A stretch of 51,137 nt of DNA from Scenedesmus sp. ARA3 (Eukaryota; Chlorophyta; Chlorophyceae; Sphaeropleales; Scenedesmaceae), in NCBI GenBank assembly GCA_004335835.1, contig RWJK01001935.1, positions 1-51,137 of the forward strand. The letters run 5' to 3'. This document shows, one piece after another, positions 29,405 through 41,688 of this stretch. Numbering within the stretch: position 1 is the stretch's first letter; the number at the start of each line of letters is the position of its first letter. Under the pieces are notes generated by a model. The model was not told the DNA's origin. It searched no databases and saw only the letters and a program-made list of their open reading frames with translations. The position numbers and the translations under genes are program-made.

Positions 29405-31475
29405 CAGGTACTTGCAAGCGCACATCACACAGTGAAGCAGGTCACCAAGCTGGATGCTGAGGCCCGACCTGTGTTGCGCTGCCTGCATGCCTGCTGCTGC
29501 AACTGCTGCACCTTTCCCCGCTGAAACAGAACACAACACCAACAGCAAGTGAAGCAGGTCACCAAGCTGGATGCTGAGGGCTGACCTGCCTTCCTCTGCC
29601 TTCCTGCCTGCTACTCCAACTGCTGCATTTCTCCTTGATCAACACCAAAACAAACAACAGCAAGTGAAGCAGGTCACCAAGCTGGACGCGGAGGGCGCCT
29701 GCCCCTTTGTGGGCGAGTCGCTGCGCATCCTGCGCAAGGAGGTTAACAACGAGGCAGCAGTGCTGGGCTTTGTGGGTGCCCCATTCACGCTGGCCACATA
29801 CATTGTGGAGGGCGGCAGCAGCAAGAGCTTTGCACACATCAAGAAGATGGCTTTTGCCAACCCGGAGATCCTGCACGCGCTGCTTGACAAGCTGGCGGAC
29901 AACGTTGCAGACTACGTGCGCTACCAGGTGCGTTGCTGTTCAGGCATGTTTCTTTCTCCTGAACTTTTGTGGCTTCACTTTTTGGCCCTTTTCTGGCCAT
30001 TTTTTTGGCATTTCAAGCCTAGTGTTGGCCACATCAAGATGGCGGTTGCCAACCTGGAGATCATGCACGCGCTGTTTGACAAGCTCGCAGACAATGTTGC
30101 CGACTACGTGCGCTACCAGGTGCATGTTTGTCAGGGCTGCATCCGTGTTGTGCAATGCGGTCTATCAACTGTTAGGTGTGTTGCTTTGCACAGTGCTTGC
30201 TTTTGCTTTGCTGCGCTGCTGCCCAAGCCACACTGACGTGCAAAAAGTCTCGGTAGACAGATCATTTTTCTGCCATCAGGAAAACGCACTCGTGTCTGAC
30301 GCCTTTGCTGCACCTGCACTGCTTTTCACGTCTTTATGCGTGCAGGCGGACGCTGGCGCGCAGGTGGTGCAGATTTTTGACAGCTGGGCCAGCCACCTGT
30401 CCCCCCAGGACTTTGACGTGTTCAGCGGGCCATACATCAGGAAGGTACGCAAGCAGTGGTTCATGCTGGTGACTAGGCTGTGTGCAAATGCTGGGGCAGC
30501 TGTCGCTTGCTGCACAACACAGCTGCATTGGCAATGCATGCAGGGCACAGCTGCTGCAGTCGCCTGTATGCCTCAGCAACCCCCAGCACAGGTGTGGAGC
30601 ATGTGCCTTGGGTGTGCAAGCTGGCAGCACACAGCAGCTTACTGTTCCTTTTGCCAACTGGTCAACATCAAACAAGCAGCAGCCAATGTAAAAGGTTCTG
30701 TCTTCGCCGCAACTGCCCTGCAGGTGATTGACAGCGTGAAGAAGACGCACCCCAGCCTGCCCATCATCCTGTACATCAGCGGCAGCGGCGGCCTGCTGGA
30801 GCGCATGGCAGCAGCAAACCCCGACATCATCAGCATCGACCAGAGCGTCGACATTGTGGACGGCATCAAGCGCGTCGGCAGCGGCTTCGCCATCCAGGTG
30901 AGCTGGCTGCATGGAACGTGTGGTAGCACTTGTGGCGGATCGCATGTCGGCTTGGTGTGCTGCATGCAGGGCCGCTGCTCTCTGGTGCCTTGTATGTGTG
31001 GCACACGCCACAGCTCTGCTTGAACCTCCAGCAGAATGCGCACTGCAGGTTGGTGCTGGTGCTCATTTATCTCTCGCACCTGCATGGTTCACATGTGTGT
31101 GCATACAAGTCCATTGCTGCTGCTTAACTCCTTGCTGCCATCTTTCCTGCTTTTACCGTCATCCTGCAGGGCAACATGGACCCTAGAGTCATGTCTGGCT
31201 CTAAAGACGTAATCGACGCGCATCCTGTTGCTCAAATCACTTACGGCCACGCTTACATCACCTGTGTACTGCATTCGCAGGGCAACATGGACCCTGGAGT
31301 CCTGTTCGGCTCCAAGGACGTGATCGAGGCTCGCGTGATGGACACCATCCGCCGCGCAAAGTCACAGGGTGTGCGCCACATCATGAACCTGGGCCATGGC
31401 GTGCTGCCAGGCACCCCTGAGGAAAATGTGGCACACTACTTTGAGGTGGCGCGCACAGCACACGAGCGGCTGTGA
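27330..31475 (+). CDS. UROD: Uroporphyrinogen decarboxylase, plastid type
   Basis: Converts uroporphyrinogen III to coproporphyrinogen III in tetrapyrrole (chlorophyll and haem) synthesis, expected in the plastid. Eight exons: 27330-27368, 27496-27675, 28396-28461, 28906-29058, 29661-29927, 30346-30444, 30724-30897, 31281-31475. Every phase is zero and the product is 390 residues. The first 45 residues are Ala/Ser/Arg-rich, like a transit peptide. Substrate-pocket residues are visible: RQAGR with Arg66 and Arg70, Asp116 in LFSDIL, Tyr193 in ATYIVEGG, Ser248 in FDSWA and His365 in NLGHGV, equivalent to human Arg37, Arg41, Asp86, Tyr164, Ser219 and His339. Start 27330 gives a typical length. 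Introns before exons 4, 5 and 8 and after exons 4 and 5 contain exon echoes, some of them in frame. Confidence 0.97.
28726..28905 (+). repeat. Two in-frame acceptor echoes of UROD exon 4, exact 90-bp period
   Basis: Copies begin at 28726 and 28816 and the real exon at 28906, so both periods are exactly 90 bases. Each unit holds acceptor, [15 protein letters not shown] start, then CCTCTT...TTTTTCAACACA...GCAACCACGCAG. The whole 180 bases stay open in the UROD frame. Confidence 0.95.
29135..29307 (+). repeat. Two donor echoes of UROD exon 4
   Basis: Copies of the exon's last 40 bases ([12 protein letters not shown] and [12 protein letters not shown]) end at 29175 and 29307 with GTGAGG donors. 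The real exon ends at 29058 with EPIRTME. CAG runs directly precede both copies. Confidence 0.92.
29431..29590 (+). repeat. Two acceptor-side echoes of UROD exon 5
   Basis: Copies of the first 38 exon bases ([10 protein letters not shown]) start at about 29432 and 29549; the matching point of the real exon is 29664. Spacings are 117 and 115. The second keeps the AACAG acceptor. Confidence 0.92.
30030..30119 (+). repeat. Donor echo of UROD exon 5
   Basis: A 90-base copy of the exon end ([30 protein letters not shown] type) followed by a GTGCAT donor. The real exon ends at 29927. One codon is missing (HIKKMAF to HIKMAV) but the frame stays open. Confidence 0.93.
31170..31280 (+). repeat. In-frame acceptor echo of UROD exon 8
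   Basis: A copy of the first 50 exon bases ([17 protein letters not shown]) with acceptor CCTGCAG, exactly 111 bases (37 codons) upstream of the real start. The interval is open in frame, so use of this acceptor would insert 37 residues. Confidence 0.92.
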
Positions 31476-32670
31476 ACTGTGCGCTTGGCAGTCGAGTGGC
31501 AGTGATGCAGCGGTTGAGCAGTTGGTGTGTGGGCCCACTGCGGGAGCAGCAGCTGCAGGGGTGGGCCTGGGCAGCTGGGTTGCTGTTTGGGCCGTGTTTA
31601 GAGCAGCTGGCGAGAGAGCGGACTATTGGGCAGGCGGTTGGGTGAGCACGGGCAGGGAAGGCAGGGAGGGCAGTCACGAGTGTTTTGTGTGTTAGCAGGC
31701 GAGCGGTGTGTTGGCTGTGTGAGAAGATGTTCTGGGGGGCTGGTCTGAGAGCGAAGCAGGAGTCACGTGTACATGTGCACCCCGCGCATGTTTTGGTGGT
31801 TGTACTTGTGTATCTGATGTTGATGCATCAGCAGGTTAGGTCCTGGCCTGCTGCCTCGTATGTCCAACTAACTTGTCCAACTACTGGTTGTGTGCATGGT
31901 GCTGCAGCAGCAGGCCAGCATGCTTGCCAGCCTGCATGCAAGGGTCGTTTTTTGGTGGCACCCAACAGCATCCAGCCGATGTTTTTGTTCCGTGTCTTAC
32001 CAGAGACATCTACTTAGAGGTCTGGATGTGTGGAAGGTGTGCCCTTGACCACCCAGTAACCATGGACATTCTGTACTTTTTCTTTGGGCAACCAGGTTCA
32101 TGATGCCGCCGCCAAACAGATGTTTGCTGAACACCTTGAAAGCTTTACACATACTTGCACTGAATACATGATTCAGCCCGGGGTCACTCGCAGCAAGCGA
32201 GCTCCAGCAATTGTGCAAAGAGAGGCAGATGGACGCACCCAGCAACCTGCCACTGTTGAAGAGCAGATAAATTACTCGATTACATCGCAAGCTGCATTTG
32301 CAGCTCAAGGATCAGTGCGTGTACGCTTGTAACTGTTGCTTGGTTCAAAGTTGCATACAACAGCTGCCTCGCATTCCCTCCATGTGTCAAGCTATCGAAA
32401 GCTTTGGTAAAATTAATGCTTTGCGCTGGCCCACTTATCCTGAGGAGCCGCTGAGCGCTGGGAGACGAACCTACCAACCGTTTGCCTCCCTCTTTTATCC
32501 AGTGCTCGTGTCGAAAAGCTGTATATGTAGTTTTCTTACACTTCAGCTCCGCTGCATGTCATGGGCCTTGAGGTTGCCAACGGCACTCAGCTTTAGGGCA
32601 GGCAGCAGCGTGTAGCAGGCTGCTACTAGCAGCAACCAGCACCGGTCTGGGCCCACAATAGCACATCAAG
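31476..32670. other. UROD 3' flank, no recognisable gene
   Basis: The first few hundred bases are G-rich and probably 3' UTR. Nothing recognisable is encoded on either strand up to the next start codon. Confidence 0.4.
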
Positions 32671-35615
32671 ATGCAGCCCTTTGGCGAACTAACGAACCGC
32701 ACACCGAGCCCAGCTCATCCAGAGGCCGATGATGGCAGAGCAGCTAGGAAGCACAGCCCCTGGACAGCTGCAAGGCAGAAGAAGAAGACGCGCTCAGTGC
32801 ACAGCAGCTTGCTGGCAGAGGCAGCAGATGTTGAGGTCCATGACTGTGATAGCAGCCCAGGTACGCTGTGTTCTGCCGCTTAGCTGTGATAAGCGCGGCA
32901 CTGCATGTGCCTATGTTGCATGTGCCTGTGATTGCATGTTGCTGCTCACGCCCAGCTACCAACTGCTGCGCTGCTGCCTGCAACATGCACGTCGATTCCT
33001 GCAGTGGGACGCTCAAAGACCAGTGGCTGCTGCAGCGACTTAGAAGCCGAGTACAGCTTGGCAGATGGCCTGTCCCCGACAGAGCTGCGCGGCAGCCCTG
33101 CAGACTCGCCACACTCCTCTCCTCCAATAGACAGGGACCAGGATGCAGAGCTGCACCCAGCAAAGGCATACATAGTAGACCAGCAGGTGAGCCTGAGAGG
33201 CTTGGCAGTGCAAGGCATAGCAAGGGCCAGTACTACGCCTCAAGCCAATGGCGCTGAGTATCACTGCTGTGTCCATAGCTTGCCTTTGCAGTGCACGCAC
33301 AACAGGTAGTCACTGCCGCTGACACATCTTGCTGAATACGGCAGCCAGCACAGCTGTTGGAGAGAGTTTTAGCAGCAGGACCGGCACAGGGAAGGGGTCA
33401 ATAGCGGACTAAGTCCCTGTACCAACATGCACCTGCTGTTGCTGGTGCTGCTGTTGCTGTTTTTGCAGGGTGCATCCAACAACAGCAGCCCCGACCTGCT
33501 AGCAAAGTTTGCACTGGCATCCAACATCAACCAAGCAGCTGTGCGCTCCCCGAAATGGTTTGGCAGTGCAGCACTGCAGGACGAGCTGGATGACGCGGCA
33601 GAGCAAGCAGCAGGTGGGCATGAGCACAGCCGTCTCTACATGCATACGCGCCTGCCACCACGATACGCATCACCAGCTTCGTTTAGATGTTATCTGAAAG
33701 CTTACAGCTGCGATGGATTTGCCTGCAGTTTTGCGCGCATGTGCAGGCTGTGCCAATGCCATGGCCGAGCTTAACTGCTGTCTCTCGCCCGCTGCTTGTC
33801 CTGCTGTGTCGCGTGCAGAGGGAGGCAGCGAGCTGCAACACAGCAGCAGCGCTCCCAGCAATGTGCTCTTCCACCAGTTCGACGCAGCAGCAAGGATGCA
33901 GCAGCATAAGCAGTTGCACTCCAACAGCCAAGCTAGCCTGCTAGGCGGCAGCTCTAGCCAAGCGCAGTTCCAAGCAGGTGCTGCAGCAGCAACAGCAGCA
34001 GCAGTGCCAGGCCGGCGGCGAGGGCTGGTGGCCAGGCGGCGCAGCTGGACAGGCGCAGAGTCACGCAAGTAGGTGATGGAGCTTGGGCAGCAATAGCTGG
34101 CAGCCTTGAAGCATGCATGTAAAGTATGTGGAGCTGGCCTGCTGATGATGGCAGCTGAGATGTAGCAGCAACAGCAGCTGGAGCATGTGCGTGCACGACG
34201 CACACACTGACTGGCTTGTCAACGGGCTGTTAGTGACCAAACTACAACCTGGCTCTGCTGATCTTCCTGTCTGCTGGCTTGCAGGCTGCAGCAGGGGCAA
34301 AGCAGTGCAGCTGGCGGTGGCAGCAGCAGCATAGGCATCAGCCGCCTGGCTGCCAGCAGTTGCATGGACGGCAGCGGCGCAGCAAACCCAGCAGCAAGCG
34401 CGGCATCTGCGCCGGCAGCACCAGCAGCAGCAGCAGCAGCAGAGGAGGAGGAGGGCTTTCAGCTGCGCAGTAGACTCGGGAATGACAGCGAGCGGCAGTC
34501 ACTATACGAAGATGTGCTGCAGCGACTGCCTTGGGAAGACATAGAAGATGATGCAGAGCATGATGAGGATGCCATGCAGGAACATGGCTCATTCCTCTTG
34601 CGGCGCTGGGGGCCCCAGCCGCCGCAGCGGCAGCAGCAGCAGCGGCAGCGGCTGTCTGTCAATGGCTGTTTAGGGTTCAGGCGGGCAGCTGCTGAGCAGC
34701 TGCTGGGAGGTGATGCTAGTGAGGGCTCTGTGGAGTGGTATGAGGAGCGGCTACTGGAGGTGAGGCTGTCCTGCAAGTGTTTAGCAATTCAATAGACAGG
34801 GTAGTGAATCAGCCAGCATCATGGGTGGTTGAATGACCGCCGGTTCTTCGGTCTTTGGTTCAATTAATGCGAGGGATTTTGAAGGCTTGAGCAGCGTTGC
34901 GGGCGTGCAGCAGGAGCCGCGCTGTTGCACAGCAATGGTTCCTGCACTGTGATGTTGCCTGCGGTTGCGCACAGCTTCGCCCTTCATTGTTTGCTGCCTA
35001 TGTGATTGCTGTGCTTTGACCCCAGCTGCTGCGCTGCGCTTCTTCTGCACAGGCTGCTGAGGAGGGTGACTTGGCCACTGCGCAGCAGCTGTGGGGGTGC
35101 ATGCAAGCTGCTGGCACTGCGCCCAGCCGCAAGGTCATGACCAGCTACCTCATGTAAGTGGCATTCTGCACAGTGCTGTGCTGGTCGCAGCCCAGTGGCA
35201 GCAACATGCACCGGATAGGATGGGGGTTTCTGTGGGGCCACTATGCCATCATATTTCTCTCTTGTGCTATGGCAGATTTGCCAGTGTGCTTGGTAGTACC
35301 CTGCAGCTGCTGCACACTAGGTGTCACGCACCTGCACAAGGCAGAGTAGTGTCTGCACACATGTACTGGAACAGATGCATCTCACCAACTACCTTGCGAG
35401 CCTTGTCTGATGCCACCATCAGCAGCTCATGTTTCTGTTTGTGTCATTGCTGCCTCTCTTTCAGGTGCTGCTACTACGGCGGCAGCGACCCAGTAGAAGC
35501 AGAGCAGGTGGTGCGGCAGATGTGCCTGGCAGCTGACACTGAGCCAGATGCAGCCACTGCGCGGCTGCTGGCATCCGTCGACATCAGCTGGCAGCAGCTG
35601 CACTGCGGCTGTTGA
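32671..35615 (+). CDS. Low-complexity protein with PPR-like C-terminus
   Basis: Not confidently recognised. Seven exons: 32671-32860, 33005-33186, 33469-33613, 33819-34068, 34285-34759, 35053-35153, 35465-35615. All phases agree, giving 497 residues. Residues 1-330 are polar and Ser/Ala/Gln-rich (ELTNRTPSPAHPEADD, SPHSSPPIDRDQD), with an Arg patch (PGRRRGLVARRRSW) and an acidic patch (DIEDDAEHDEDAMQEHG). The last 85 residues (GDLATAQQLWGCMQAAGTAPSRKVMTSYLM, then PVEAEQVVRQM and TEPDAATARLL) have the helix-turn-helix spacing of two pentatricopeptide repeats, which would suggest organelle RNA binding, but two repeats are few. Start chosen as the first ATG of the frame. None of its introns contains exon echoes. 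The exon chain is well supported; the function is not. Confidence 0.6.
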
Positions 35616-36556
35616 GGCTGCTGCAGCAGCCAAGGCACATTGCTTGAGTTTGCGCAAATGCTGGGTGTTCAGAATGCGAGATGGAGCTGCCAGCAGCAGC
35701 AGCAGCACTGCTGGTGTTGATGGGCACAGCAGGTGTGGTGGTGTCAGCAGGCACCCAGCAGTAGTTGTGCCTGAACCTATTGTGCTGCGTGGGGCTGTAC
35801 AGGGGCGCAGCACGCGTGCACTGCGCACCTGCTCATTGTTGACAGCAGCAGCTGAGTTGCGGCTTGCCAGCGCATTGCTGCGATTGATGCAAGCCAGCAG
35901 CCAAATGCGCCGCCGTGTGGCAGCAGCAGCACCTGTACAGCACAGATCAGCATGCGCCTGACGGGCACATTTTGCTGGTGGCCTGACTGCACAGATTCTT
36001 GCAGATTGCAGTGCCAGCAGCAGCCAAACCAGTAGTTCCAGCAACTGCGTGTCACTAATGTGTTGCTGTTTACAGCTGCTTACTGGGTTGCGACGGAGTT
36101 GTTTGACACAATGCTCTTTTGATGGACACTCAGTAATAGAGGATGGTTGCATAGAAGCTGGATGGATAGCCACCCACATGTGTGATATGCCGTAGGAGCA
36201 TAATATTAGTAGTTCACACAATGTACATCCATGTCAGCTGTTTCCATGTGTGTCAGCATTAAGATGCATCTCCCGATGGTTTGGGGCGGCTGCCTGCATG
36301 CTGCGCAACACATGGGATGGCGGTTGGTTGCCCAGCAGTGAGCTTCATACCGGTTCCTGAGCATCTGCCACACCCTTCTGGCGACCACGCCTTGGGCTTA
36401 CATCCTGCTGCGCCCTAGGCCTGCAGGATGTGAAATGTGAGCCCTGGGACGCTGGTTGACCGTCTCTAGTACGACAGTATAGTAGGTTCTGCACAGGAGG
36501 TGCTCCCTGTTATTTGCTGCTCATTCTCGTTGCCTCCGGGTGCTGCTTTCATGCAG
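35616..36556. other. 3' flank and intergenic stretch
   Basis: A frame continues on the plus strand to about 35960 and a longer one lies on the minus strand (35427-36221), but both overlap the preceding terminal exon or lack motifs. I see no gene here. Confidence 0.4.
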
Positions 36557-36808
36557 TTCGGCATTCCATATGCTGGAGCAAGCTGAATTTAGCATGGCAT
36601 GCACTGAGCTGTCCTGCAGCCCAAGCTTCGGCGACATCTGTGCACAAGTCTGTGTCACTCCTAGGAGCTCTTGTAAGCGTGTTGCTGCTGCAAGGATGGC
36701 AAATCTGCCGCGTAGTTCCGTGTTGCTGGATCACATGATGGACTTGCTCGTGCAGGAAAAGTCAGAAGAGGCCACGTGCACGAGTACAGTCCCAACGTGG
36801 CTGAAAAA
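36557..36808 (+). other. Orphan exon of an unrecognised gene
   Basis: An open stretch of 84 codons is bounded by a good acceptor (TGCTGCTTTCATGCAG) and a good donor (AAAAA|GTGAGT). It reads FHMLEQAEFSMACTELSC through MANLPRSSVLLDHMMDLLVQ to VPTWLKK. A further short stretch at 36904-36981 (MNEELRDKKHGTLELDLF) looks coding and may be a later part of the same gene, but the phases do not join cleanly. It may be a small gene or a decayed fragment. Confidence 0.35.
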
Positions 36809-36981
36809 GTGAGTCTGCGCCAGAAGTGACAGGCAACATTTGTCGATAAGTTATCTTCTTTGCCAAAGTCAGATAACAAATGGTGTATTTCTTGTTAACT
36901 GCTTGATGAACGAAGAGCTGCGCGACAAGAAGCACGGCACCTTGGAACTGGATCTATTCCGCAGTACAATGGGCCATGTGT

Positions 36982-37259
36982 GACATGCTGCAACAGTACA
37001 TGGCACTACCTGGGCTTATAAATACATGTGGAGAAAGAGCTGCATTGTATGTCCGTCCCGTCCCTAAATTTTCGACCTCGCTGCTTGTGTTCCCGCTCCC
37101 GCCAGATAGAGTTCAGCCTCCTACAACAGCTCTGTGTGGTCATCGAATGAACTTGACTTCATTTTAAAACCTGTTCAGATTCATAGATACAGCCTAGCAG
37201 CAATGACATGTGGTGCTGTTTGCTCCGAGGGTGCACCTGCGCCTGCAAAAATAGGCGCG
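36982..37259. other. 5' flank of the MoCo-sulfurase-like gene
   Basis: No gene recognised. CCGCTCCCGCC lies near 37098. No defined promoter element could be assigned. Confidence 0.3.
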
Positions 37260-38040
37260 ATGGCAGCCGATGCGCCACAGACAGCAGGTGATTCTTCTCA
37301 ATGCTTATAATGCTTTAGCTTAACGCGTAACAGTTGGCAAGAGCCTGATGCGTTGAAACGTGTCTGACTGTGCGTGACTCAGGCAGCTGATGTGGCCTGC
37401 ACAGCTTGCCAGAGCAGCAGCAGGATCAGCATGCACTGCTTGCTGCTCTGCTTCGCGCCAACCCTCAAACTATCCGTTGTCTGCAGAAACATCACCCAAG
37501 GTTCCATGCGGCACCTTAGAAGAAGCAAAGGCCGCGTTCTTGGAGCAGCATGGCAGCAGCTATGGCTACAAGGGGTGGATGGAGCAGAGGTGGCAGGAGG
37601 AGATTGGTGACAGGCTGGGCCAGGGGCAGCACTACCTGGACTATACAGGTGACTCATTAAACTTGCCTGCTGCTACTGGTATTGCAGGTGAAGCTGTTGC
37701 TGCTGGTGCCGCTGCTGAGGGTGTGACCGTTGTTTGGACTGTGTTTGTTTGGAAGGACGAGTGTGGTGTGTACTGCATGTGCTACCTGCGCTGCTGATGC
37801 TGCTGCCGTCAAACAGGTGCTGCACAGCACCTCACCTCCATGATCACCTCCATCATGGCCGAGCTATCTGGCTGTTGCTGCTGCTGTTGCTGCTGCAAAC
37901 ACAGGTACTGCACAGTACACCACCTCTATGATTACCTCTATGAGTGAGCTCACCAGCTGCGGCGGCGGCGGCTGCTGCCACTCAAACGTCGCACAATACA
38001 CCTCCATGATCATTTTCATCACAAGTAAGCTGACCAGCTG

Positions 38041-38081
<41 letters not shown>

Positions 38082-38562
38082 GTCACACAGGTGCGGCGCA
38101 GTACACCACCTCCATGATCACCTCCATCATGTCTGAGCTCACTAGCTGCGCATTCGGCAACCCGCACAGCCGCAACCCCAGCAGTGCCAAGAGCACTCAG
38201 GAGGTCAACCTGGCTCGCTCGCTGGTGCTGCAGCACTTCAACGCTGACCCTGAGCAATACTACGTCATCTTCACAAAGTGAGTGTTGCCAACATTGTAAC
38301 TGCACCTGCAGTCAGCCACAAGCACGGTTGTCATATCAGCGCAGTGACGATGCCCCTTGTTGCCACAGTTGCAGCACTGGCACATGCCACTGCGGGCCTG
38401 TAGTGTACCTGAGTAGGCATTTCATCAACCTACTTTCTCCCACAGCATGCCTGCAGAATAGAATAAGCAGCTTTTGCACTTTATGACTCCTGTGCTTCTC
38501 CATGCAGGGGTGCCACGGAGGGCCTCAAGATGGTTGGGGAGTTCTTCCCCTGGACGGCAGCC

Positions 38563-38596
<34 letters not shown>

Positions 38597-40357
38597 CCAG
38601 CAGCTTTGTGTACACCCAAGCCAACCACAAGAGCGTGCTGGGCATTGGAGCATACGCTAAGCGAGCAGGTGGGCTGTGCTGCGGCAGGATGAATCATTTG
38701 CCTAGCTGCCGATTCCGTTTGCTGCTCTGCTCTTGTCTTCCCGCCACCCATGTTTCACCCTGCATGTGTCACCAAATGGTTGCAGTGTGGTTTTGTGTCA
38801 AGTACGTGCTTGTGTGCCTGCTGCACATGTGCATGTGTGTGAGCGCCTTGTTGACTTGGTCACATGCATATGCGCGTCTACTGTTTGTGTTATGCAGGTG
38901 CTCAGCTGCACTGTGTGAGCAGGGAGCACATGGACCAGTGGCTGGCTTCACCCGGAAAGAGCGCTGCTGCGCTGCCACCCATGTCCCGCAGCAGCAGCAG
39001 CAGCAGGCGTAGCCTCAGCTTCAGCAGCAGCAGCAGGCGGCCATCCATCATGAGTGCCAACAGCGGCACCTTTGCAGGAGCAGCAGCAGATGCGGCTGCT
39101 GCAGCAGATGTGGTGGCCAGTGTGCCTGTTAGCATTGGGGCTGGGGCTGGGGTTGCTGCAGGGGGTATGTGCAGCAGCAGCAGCAGCAGCAGCAGCAACT
39201 TGAACAGCAGCAGCGGGGCTCCTACATTCCACCTGGTGGCTTTCCCTGCTAAGGTGAAGCACTGCTGCTGTACTGTACATACCAGCTCGCTCATGATAGA
39301 GAGGCCGAGCTAATCTCACCCAGGACCAAGCTAGAAGCTTACGCAGGGGCAGCAACGGCACCAGTACCTGCAACATTCAACGTGTGACGGCTGCTTTGTC
39401 GAGGCATTGTTGCTGCTTACACAATCGGTCTGCTGCCTGGTCTGTTGCTGAACACTGCTTGAGTCCACAAGAGCCCACTTTGCTGCTGCCTACCTGCACA
39501 GGACAACTATGAAGGCCAGCTGTACCCCCTTAGCTGGATTGAGCAGGTGCACGCCAAGTCAGATGCCAGCAACACCTATCTGGTGGTGCTAGATGCAGCA
39601 GCATATGCAGCCACACATGCATTGGACCTGGCAGCAGTGCAGCCGGACTTTGTGCCTGTCAGCTTCTACAAGCTGTTTGGGTACCCTACTGGCCTCGGGG
39701 CGCTGCTGGTACAAAAAGAGGCGGCGCGGCAGCTGAACAAGGTTTACTTTGGCGGCGGCAGGTGTGTTAACATTTTTTGTCATGTTATTTGTGCCTGTCG
39801 GCTTCTACAAGCTGTTTGGGTAACCAACTGGGCTCGGGGCGCTGCTGGTGCGCAAGGAGGCGGCACGGCAGCTGAGCAAGGTCTATTTTGGCGGCGGCAG
39901 GTGTGTTATATTGCACTTTCTGCCTGTTTTGTATCATGTTATTTGTGCCTGTCAGCTTCTACAAGCTGTTTGGCTACCCTACTGGCCTGGGGGCGCTGCT
40001 GGTACGAAAAGAGGCGGCGAGGCAGCTGAACAAGGTGTACTTTGGCGGCGGCAGGTGCGTTACATTGCCTTTTTTGCCAGTTTTGTATCTTGTTATGTGT
40101 GCCAATCAGCTTCACAAGCTGTTTGGGTACCCTACTGGCCTGGGGGCGCTGCTGGTGCAAAAAGAGGCGGCAAGGCAGCTGAACAAGGTTTACTATGGCG
40201 GCGGCAGGTGCGTTGTTCAGCATGTTTTGTTACATGTTATGTGTGCATGGCACAGCGAACCAGCAAGTTGCTTGCTTACCAATCGGACCTGCCATTGTCC
40301 ATGGTGCAACATTCTACGTGCTGTACACAATACGCCTTTGTTTGTCAACACTGCACA

Positions 40358-40412
<55 letters not shown>

Positions 40413-41627
40413 TGTGTACTGCAGCGTGGACTACTGTACCGCAGAGGATGTTTGGCACGTGCTGTCAGCACCCCCAGCAGGTGCGTGGACGGCAGCAGCA
40501 GGCACAACGGCAGAAGCAGCAGCAGCGGCAGCAGCAGCAGCAGCAGCAGCAGCATGCGGATTGGAAAGGTGCTTCGTCTGCAGGAATTCATCAACACCTT
40601 GCTGAGTCACCACAATCAAATCGCAATTGCACACTTGCAACCACTAGAACACATGTACATGCTGTGACTGCACTCCCAGCACCTAGTTGTACAGCTACTG
40701 CACGTCTTTGCTAACATGCAACGCCGGCCGCAGCAGTGGGCATGATGTGGTGTGACCCTGTGGGCATGATGTGGTGTGACCCTGTGTACACTTCATGATG
40801 TGGTGTGACCCTGNNNNNNNNNNNNNNNNNNNNNNNNNNNNNNNNNNNNNNNNNNNNNNNNNNNNNNNNNNNNNNNNNNNNNNNNNNNNNNNNNNNNNNN
40901 NNNNNNNNNNNNNNNNNNNNNNNNNNNNNNNNNNNNNNNNNNNNNNNNNNNNNNNNNNNNNNNNNNNNNNNNNNNNNNNNNNNNNNNNNNNNNNNNNNTG
41001 ACCCTGTGGGCATGATGTGGTGTGACCCTGTGTACACTTCATGATGTGGTGTGACCCTGTGTACACTTCATCACAGCAACCACACAAACTGAACATCACA
41101 AACATGCCTGCTAACATGTGTCACCGGTGTCGGGCTGTCAGGCCTGGAGGATGACACGGTGGGCTACCTCAATTTGAGATGTAAATGCACACTCTACTGG
41201 CACAAAATATGTCGTTTCAAGTCGCTCACAGCTTGGCCTGCTGCTGTGCTTTGCAGGGCTTGAGGATGGCACGCTGGGCTACCTCAACATTGCGGCACTG
41301 AAGTACGGCTTCGAGCTGCTGAGCAGCCTTGGGGGGATGCAGGTGAGACGCCGTTCTACTGCTGGTGTTACATAACATGTCAAACATGACATGACTGCCA
41401 GAAATGGTAGAGCAATTCGCAAGCTGAAGCTGTGACAATTTGATCGTGTTTGATTGCCGCAGGCCGTTGCTGCACACGTGGAGAGCCTGCGCAGCTGGAC
41501 GTACCAGCAGCTGGCAGCACTGCAGCACAGCAACGGACGGCCGCTGCTGAAGCTGTTTGGCAGGCACGCTGAGGGCCCGGCAAACCAATGCGCCATCTTC
41601 CAGTTCCAGGCGAGGCAATAGCAGCAG

Positions 41628-41688
<61 letters not shown>

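Noticed and set aside
32744..33223. Minus-strand frame of 159 codons
   Set aside because: It overlaps exons 1-2 of the plus-strand gene and lacks motifs; it is a shadow frame.
35427..36221. Minus-strand frame of 264 codons
   Set aside because: It overlaps the in-phase terminal exon of the PPR-like gene, has no recognisable domain and no matching splice structure.
40795..41117. Frames made largely of X
   Set aside because: These are translations of the N gap and carry no information.
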